DNA of 64,000 nt from Bdellovibrionaceae bacterium UBA3535. Its GTDB lineage: Bacteria > Bdellovibrionota > Bdellovibrionia > Bdellovibrionales > UBA840. The DNA lies in the NCBI GenBank assembly GCA_002376845.1, contig DFOS01000024.1, positions 186,001 to 250,000 of the forward strand, read 5' to 3'. Each line of letters begins with the position of its first letter. Position 1 is the first letter of the stretch. Positions 59,711 through 64,000 of this stretch are shown piece after piece. The notes beneath the pieces were generated by a model. The model was not told where the DNA came from. It searched no databases and saw nothing but the letters and a program-made list of their open reading frames with translations. The translations under genes and the position numbers were made by a program.

Positions 59711-61137
59711 TCATTCATGACTTTGAGTGCGTCATCGGTATTGAGGTGCACGCCCAGTTAAAGACAAAGACAAAGCTTTTTTGCTCTTGTCCGACAACTT
59801 TTGAGGCTGGCGACAATGAAAACACTTGCCCCGTATGTATGGGGATGCCCGGCGTTTTGCCTGTGTTTAACAAAGAGGTATTAAATTTTGCCATCAAAAC
59901 AGGCCTAGCGCTGAATTGTGAATTGGATTCTGCCTCGGTCTTTGCTCGTAAAAATTATTTTTACCCAGATCTTCCAAAAGGCTACCAAATTTCACAATAC
60001 GAAAAGCCGATTTGCAAAGAGGGTTATGTAGACATTGTGCTTGCTGATGGGGAGCACAAGCGAATTCGTATAGAAAGAGCTCACCTTGAAGAAGATGCTG
60101 GTAAATCCACGCACCATGGAAACTATAGCTTGGTAAATTACAATCGCTCCAGCATGCCGCTACTAGAAATTGTTTCAGGTCCCGATATGCGTAGCCCAGC
60201 AGAGGCCGCTGCTTATGTAAAGTCGCTTCGGTCGATTTTGCAGTTCATAGAAGTGTGTGATGGTAACTTAGAAGAAGGTTCCATGCGTGCCGATTGCAAT
60301 ATTAGCATAAGAAAGCAGGGTGATACGGGTCTTGGAACAAAAGTAGAGTTAAAAAATCTGAATTCATTTCGCTTCATAGAAAAGGCGCTTACATTTGAAT
60401 TTGAAAGACAGGTGGACGCGGCTATGTCGGGTGAGACGATCATTCAAGAAACGCGCCTCTATGATAAAGACAAAAATAAAACTTATTCCATGCGATCCAA
60501 AGAAGATGCACATGATTATCGTTATTTTCCAGAGCCAGATGTGCTTACGCTAACTTTTGAAGAGGCATTGGTTGATAAGATAAAAAAGGATTTACCCGAG
60601 CTCCCGTTAGCTACAGCCAAGCGCTTTGTTAGTGATTATGGTATACCTGAATACGATGCTGTGGTTCTTACGCAAAGTAAGGCGCTGGCGCTTTACTATG
60701 AGTCGGCGATTGCAGACACAAAGAATGCCAAGGCAGTATCGAATTGGATTATGACGGAACTATTGCGCGAGCTAAACGACGCTAAAAAATCCATCGAAGA
60801 AAGTCCTATTAGTGCGAAACAGTTGGCAAAAATGGTAGAGCTTGTAGATGCAGGAACTATTTCAGGCAAAATGGCAAAAGATGTTTTTGCTGAAATGTGG
60901 AAGACCTCCAAAGACCCCGAGCAAATCATCGATGAAAAAGGCATGAAGCAGGTCTCTGATGAGGATGCGCTGTTAAAAATTATTGAGGAAGTAAAAGCGG
61001 CCAATCCTAAACAGCTAGAAGAATTTAAAAGTGGTAAGGATAAGCTTTTTGGCTTTTTTGTTGGTCAATGTATGAAGGCCAGCAAAGGGCAGGCCAATCC
61101 TAGCGTCTTAAATAAATTGCTAAAGGCTAACCTTTAA
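59707..61137 (+). CDS. gatB: Asp/Glu-tRNA amidotransferase subunit B
   Basis: GatB binds the mischarged tRNA and activates its acid group with ATP. The 476 residues include the N-terminal domain (CVIGIEVHAQLKTKTKLFCS, CPVCMGMPGVLPVFN, ARKNYFYPDLPKGYQISQYE, MRADCNISI) and the tail domain (about 330-476, Asn/Gln amidotransferase YqeY-like, ending QCMKASKGQANPSVLNKLL). The zinc-like cysteines are kept. It overlaps both neighbours: gatA by 4 bases and the Ppx gene by one. Confidence 0.97.
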   Translation: MIIHDFECVIGIEVHAQLKTKTKLFCSCPTTFEAGDNENTCPVCMGMPGVLPVFNKEVLNFAIKTGLALNCELDSASVFARKNYFYPDLPKGYQISQYEKPICKEGYVDIVLADGEHKRIRIERAHLEEDAGKSTHHGNYSLVNYNRSSMPLLEIVSGPDMRSPAEAAAYVKSLRSILQFIEVCDGNLEEGSMRADCNISIRKQGDTGLGTKVELKNLNSFRFIEKALTFEFERQVDAAMSGETIIQETRLYDKDKNKTYSMRSKEDAHDYRYFPEPDVLTLTFEEALVDKIKKDLPELPLATAKRFVSDYGIPEYDAVVLTQSKALALYYESAIADTKNAKAVSNWIMTELLRELNDAKKSIEESPISAKQLAKMVELVDAGTISGKMAKDVFAEMWKTSKDPEQIIDEKGMKQVSDEDALLKIIEEVKAANPKQLEEFKSGKDKLFGFFVGQCMKASKGQANPSVLNKLLKANL

Positions 61138-62027
61138 TGCGAAAAGCGTGCATTGATATTGGCACCAACTCGGCTCTGTTATTAGTAGCGGAAAAACATG
61201 AGCAAAACTGGTCCGTGCTATATGATGACGCCAAAATCATTCGACTAGGGGAAGGCATGAAGGTGTCAGACGGCGGCGCACGTTTTTTACCTGAGGCCTT
61301 GGAGCGCTTGGACCAATGTCTAGGAGACTTTTGCCAAAGTATTTCTAAGTATTCCCCCGACGAAGTAAATTGTTATGCCACAGCCGCAGCTCGTAAGGCG
61401 GAGAATAAGGAAGACCTGTTGGCAATATTTTCGAAGCACGACTTAAGTCTTGATATAATTACTGGTGAAAAAGAGGCGGAACTTACATATTTAGGAGCGA
61501 ATTTTCAAACCAATATCGAAGATTATAGTGTGATTGATATTGGTGGCGGCTCCACGGAAATATTGTGGAAGGAAGAAAATCAATTGGTGGGCAAAAGCCT
61601 GCCTGTTGGAGCTGTTGTACTTAAGGAGAGCTTCTTTTTGGCAGATACCTATCAGGAAGCAGAGATTCGTTTGGCAAAAGACTATATTTTAAAACAATTA
61701 AACACACTACCAAAGACAGAAAGCATTCATAGATTGATTGCTGTAGCAGGCACACCAACTACGCTAGTGATGTGCGAAAAAGGCCTTAGCCAATATGAAA
61801 GAGAGAAAATACATGGAGCTGTTCTAAATCAAAAAGATATTGAAAAATGGCTGCAAAAATTCAACACCACACAAGAGGATCGTTATAAAATCGTTGGACT
61901 AGAAGCCAAGAGGGCCGATATCATATTTGCTGGCACTCTTATTCTATTAGAGACAATGCGCTACTTGAATATAGATACTGTACTTGTTTCTGTCGGTGGG
62001 CTTCGCTATGGTGGGTTGTTAAAATGA
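61137..62027 (+). CDS. ppx: Exopolyphosphatase/Ppx-GppA family phosphatase
   Basis: An ASKHA-fold phosphatase of 296 residues that may hydrolyse polyphosphate or pppGpp. The protein begins RKACIDIGTNSALLLVAE, the usual phosphate loop, and contains VIDIGGGSTEILW, GEKEAELTYLGA and VSVGGLRYGGLL. The length corresponds to the catalytic two-domain core only, without the C-terminal HD-like domain of longer Ppx. Assignment to polyphosphate or to guanosine pentaphosphate cannot be made by eye. It overlaps the DUF192 gene by 4 bases. Confidence 0.88.
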   Translation: MRKACIDIGTNSALLLVAEKHEQNWSVLYDDAKIIRLGEGMKVSDGGARFLPEALERLDQCLGDFCQSISKYSPDEVNCYATAAARKAENKEDLLAIFSKHDLSLDIITGEKEAELTYLGANFQTNIEDYSVIDIGGGSTEILWKEENQLVGKSLPVGAVVLKESFFLADTYQEAEIRLAKDYILKQLNTLPKTESIHRLIAVAGTPTTLVMCEKGLSQYEREKIHGAVLNQKDIEKWLQKFNTTQEDRYKIVGLEAKRADIIFAGTLILLETMRYLNIDTVLVSVGGLRYGGLLK

Positions 62028-62422
62028 TGGTTTTCTTGCTCTCATTGGTATTTGCTTTTGAAACTCAAAGCATTCTGGTAAAGGACATATCTCTAAAAGT
62101 AGAGGTTGCAGATAGTGATGCTGAAAGATCACAAGGTATGATGTATCGCAAAACCTGGGGAAATATCGACGGGATGTTGTTTGTTTTTCCGCAAGAAAGA
62201 AAATTGAGTTTTTGGATGAAGAACACTCTCCTTCCTATATCGATAGGTTTTTTCTCTGCTCAGAAAATACTGGTCGACATTCAAGATATGCAGGTTTTGG
62301 GGCCAGAGCAAAAACCTAAAAACTACGAATCCCGAGCTCCTGCCAAGTATGCCTTAGAGGTGCCAAAGGGCTGGTTTGAAAAAAATAAGGTGGGACTAGG
62401 GTCTAGATTAAAGCTGAAATAG
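62024..62422 (+). CDS. DUF192 exported protein
   Basis: A 132-residue member of DUF192. A signal-like start (MVFLLSLVFAFETQ) leads to the diagnostic segment ERSQGMMYRKTWGNIDGMLF, then KLSFWMKNTLLPISIGFFS and PAKYALEVPKGWFEKN. The function of the family is unknown; members are often exported and sit near envelope genes. It overlaps ppx by 4 bases (ATGATG), so the gat-ppx-DUF192 run is one transcript. Confidence 0.85.
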   Translation: MMVFLLSLVFAFETQSILVKDISLKVEVADSDAERSQGMMYRKTWGNIDGMLFVFPQERKLSFWMKNTLLPISIGFFSAQKILVDIQDMQVLGPEQKPKNYESRAPAKYALEVPKGWFEKNKVGLGSRLKLK

Positions 62423-62542
62423 AAGCCTAACCCTACTTAAGCCCTATTTCTATTGTCCAATATCCAACAAAATGATTTTTCTTTCAAAATACGTATGCTT
62501 AAATGAATTTAGATAGATATTTAGCACCAAAGGATTGGGCCT

Positions 62543-63973
62543 ATGAAACAGCTATTGAAATTACTTCTCATATTATCGTTTTTTTCTATAACGTTTATTT
62601 CCTGCTCTTCTAATCAGAGCGAAGAAAGTGGTGATGTTACTGCCGCTGAGGGTTTAGAGGAAGGAGATGAGTTCGCAGATGACTTCGGAGATGAATTCGA
62701 TGCGGAGCTTGATGGCGAATTGGATGCCGGGGGCTCAGATGAATTAGGCTCTGACGATTTTGGTAGCGATGAATTTGCTGAAGATGATTTTGGTAGTGAA
62801 GATGAGTTTGCCATTGATGATGGTGAGGACGATTTCTTTGATGATGATTTTAGCGAAGATGTTGGTGATAGCGGCGATGCCATGGCCGATACAGGGACAA
62901 TGGACGATGGCGGAGATGATTTCTTTGCAGAAGATAGTACAAGCGATTCCTTTGCCGATAGCGGCTCGCTAGAGGAAGAGGCTCCTTTAGTAGAAGATAG
63001 CGGTACAGCCATGGAAGATTCTGGGGACAGTTTTGCAGATGATAGTTTTGCTGACTCTAGCGCTAGTTTTGATGATAGTTTTACAGAAGTGGACAGTGGC
63101 TTTAGTGATAGCTCCATGGCGGATAGCTCTTATGAAGAAGTGCAAGAAGAGCCTGTGCGCAAGTGGATTCCAGTAAAGAAGATGGCAACAACCCCCTTTA
63201 ATAAAGGCGGTCAGTTGTTAAATACGATTTATATCATTCGTGATGGCGATACCCTAGAATCAGTAAGCCAAAAAATATATGGAAGTGATCGTACAGCGGA
63301 TATATTGGCAGCTAATCCGCATTTAAATCGCAGCTTTAGCGTTGGGGATAAGATTTATTACAATTCTCCCAACCGTCCAAATGATAGCAATCAGATCATT
63401 ACCTATTATGAAGATGTAGGAGCGCAGCCGCAAACCTACGTATCTCAGGATGGTGATAACATTCGGGCTGTAGCACAAAGTCTGCTTGGACATCCAGAGT
63501 CGTGGAAAGAGGTTTGGGCTACGAATATGAATGTAGAATCAAAGGGAGTGATTCCTGGTGGTTTGGAGCTGCGCTATTATCCTGAGGGAATGCCAGCACC
63601 ATCGCAGGCGGTTGCCTCAAATGATATGCCGCCTCCGCCAGAAATGGAAGAGCCGGCCATGGCAGAACCAGAGATGGCAGACATTCCACCGCCACCACCT
63701 GCACCGGATATGGAAGAGCCTCAAGTGGCAGCAGGAACTGTGCAGCCTCCAGTGGTAGAACCACCACCCCCACCTCCGCCACCTGCTGTAGCACCACCAC
63801 CTCCGCCTCCACCTCCGCAACAGGCCAAGGTTACGAAAAAAGGCATGGGTGGATTGAGCAACATGAAAGTGATAGCTTTAGGTATAGTACTGATTTGTGG
63901 ATCCTTGCTATTCTTCATTTGGAAGAGAAAGCAAAATAGAAGTTCCATTAATATGGGTGAGACTCAGATCTAA
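62543..63973 (+). CDS. LysM-containing acidic/proline-rich lipoprotein with C-terminal helix
   Basis: A 476-residue multi-part protein. A signal with lipobox-like FISC (about residue 21) is followed by about 180 residues of Asp/Glu/Ser/Phe-rich low complexity (SDDFGSDEFAEDDFGSEDEF). Two LysM-like modules come next, IYIIRDGDTLESVSQKIYGS (about 231-275) and TYVSQDGDNIRAVAQSLLGH (about 298-347), then a proline-rich linker (about 350-430). It ends with a membrane helix (MKVIALGIVLICGSLLFFIW) and basic tail. N-terminal lipid plus C-terminal helix could bridge outer and inner membranes through peptidoglycan; FimV is a loose analogue. The function is unknown. Confidence 0.8.
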   Translation: MKQLLKLLLILSFFSITFISCSSNQSEESGDVTAAEGLEEGDEFADDFGDEFDAELDGELDAGGSDELGSDDFGSDEFAEDDFGSEDEFAIDDGEDDFFDDDFSEDVGDSGDAMADTGTMDDGGDDFFAEDSTSDSFADSGSLEEEAPLVEDSGTAMEDSGDSFADDSFADSSASFDDSFTEVDSGFSDSSMADSSYEEVQEEPVRKWIPVKKMATTPFNKGGQLLNTIYIIRDGDTLESVSQKIYGSDRTADILAANPHLNRSFSVGDKIYYNSPNRPNDSNQIITYYEDVGAQPQTYVSQDGDNIRAVAQSLLGHPESWKEVWATNMNVESKGVIPGGLELRYYPEGMPAPSQAVASNDMPPPPEMEEPAMAEPEMADIPPPPPAPDMEEPQVAAGTVQPPVVEPPPPPPPPAVAPPPPPPPPQQAKVTKKGMGGLSNMKVIALGIVLICGSLLFFIWKRKQNRSSINMGETQI

Positions 63974-64000
63974 AGTCTAGTTGGTAATAAACAGGAACAA

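Noticed and set aside
62614..63117. 167-codon minus-strand serine-rich frame
   Set aside because: Mirror image of the Asp/Glu/Ser-rich repeats of the LysM lipoprotein; no independent start signal.
63721..63948. Glycine-rich minus-strand frame at the proline-rich linker
   Set aside because: Antisense of proline codons; no independent support.

Overview
This 64 kb window is the replication-origin region of a bacterial chromosome. The organism looks like a predatory or predator-related member of the Bdellovibrionota (Bdellovibrionales). The evidence is the classical rpmH-rnpA-yidD-yidC-khpB-mnmE / dnaA-dnaN-recF-gyrB-gyrA core, ATP synthase Fo genes directly after gyrA, AT-rich Gram-negative coding sequence with many lipoproteins, SurA-type chaperones and lytic enzymes, and a stand-alone bacterial histone about 50 kb from dnaA, as in Bdellovibrio bacteriovorus (Bd0055). 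I cannot name the species. Coding density is very high and no gene-free stretch exceeds 300 bases. I see no rRNA, tRNA, CRISPR array, insertion sequence or prophage.

Layout. 1-3295 (minus): mnmE (cut by the window edge), khpB, yidC, yidD, rnpA, rpmH, transcribed away from the origin. 3441-4877: dnaA. 4886-5066: a candidate oriC between dnaA and dnaN, with DnaA boxes, five CTA triplets and a TA run, matching the bacterial DnaA-box/DnaA-trio unwinding layout. 5094-14701: an almost gapless plus-strand run dnaN, recF, gyrB, gyrA, a TPR protein, two AtpI-like proteins, atpB and atpE, ending at a strong terminator. 14751-21935: a SNF2 helicase (minus), etfBA (plus) and a RoxA-like di-heme cytochrome (minus). 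21991-30180: an envelope and biosynthesis run with an acyltransferase (DUF374), three consecutive parvulin-type folding factors ending in SurA, pdxA, a phosphohexomutase and an unusual uvrA. 30243-36631: secreted and accessory genes (subtilisin, kinase-like P-loop protein, lipoproteins, hydrolase, two-FHA protein). 36766-43260: rpsF, a DUF2232 membrane protein, rplI, dnaB, a small unknown gene, fis and ftsK. 43304-48135: TPR protein, LptM-like lipoprotein, dapF-dapA-dapB, a catalytically dead FolK-like protein, transaldolase and a lipoprotein. 48185-55457: large secreted unknown, lytic transglycosylase, beta-CASP nuclease, Cu/Zn SOD and a membrane metallophosphoesterase. 55625-63973: histone, ligA, gatCAB, ppx, a DUF192 protein and a LysM/acidic/proline-rich lipoprotein.

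The genes serve chromosome replication and topology (dnaA, dnaN, dnaB, gyrase, ligA, recF, uvrA, ftsK), nucleoid architecture (histone, Fis), envelope building (YidC/YidD, SurA group, LptM-like, dap genes, lytic transglycosylase, LysM protein) and energy (Fo, ETF). The most notable points are the histone with an inverted repeat over its predicted -10 element, the DnaA-trio origin, a UvrA apparently lacking the insertion domain, a KhpB whose KH GxxG loop is lost, a FolK-like protein without its catalytic residues, and an LptM-like lipoprotein upstream of dapF. All assignments are by eye from sequence; no database search was run.
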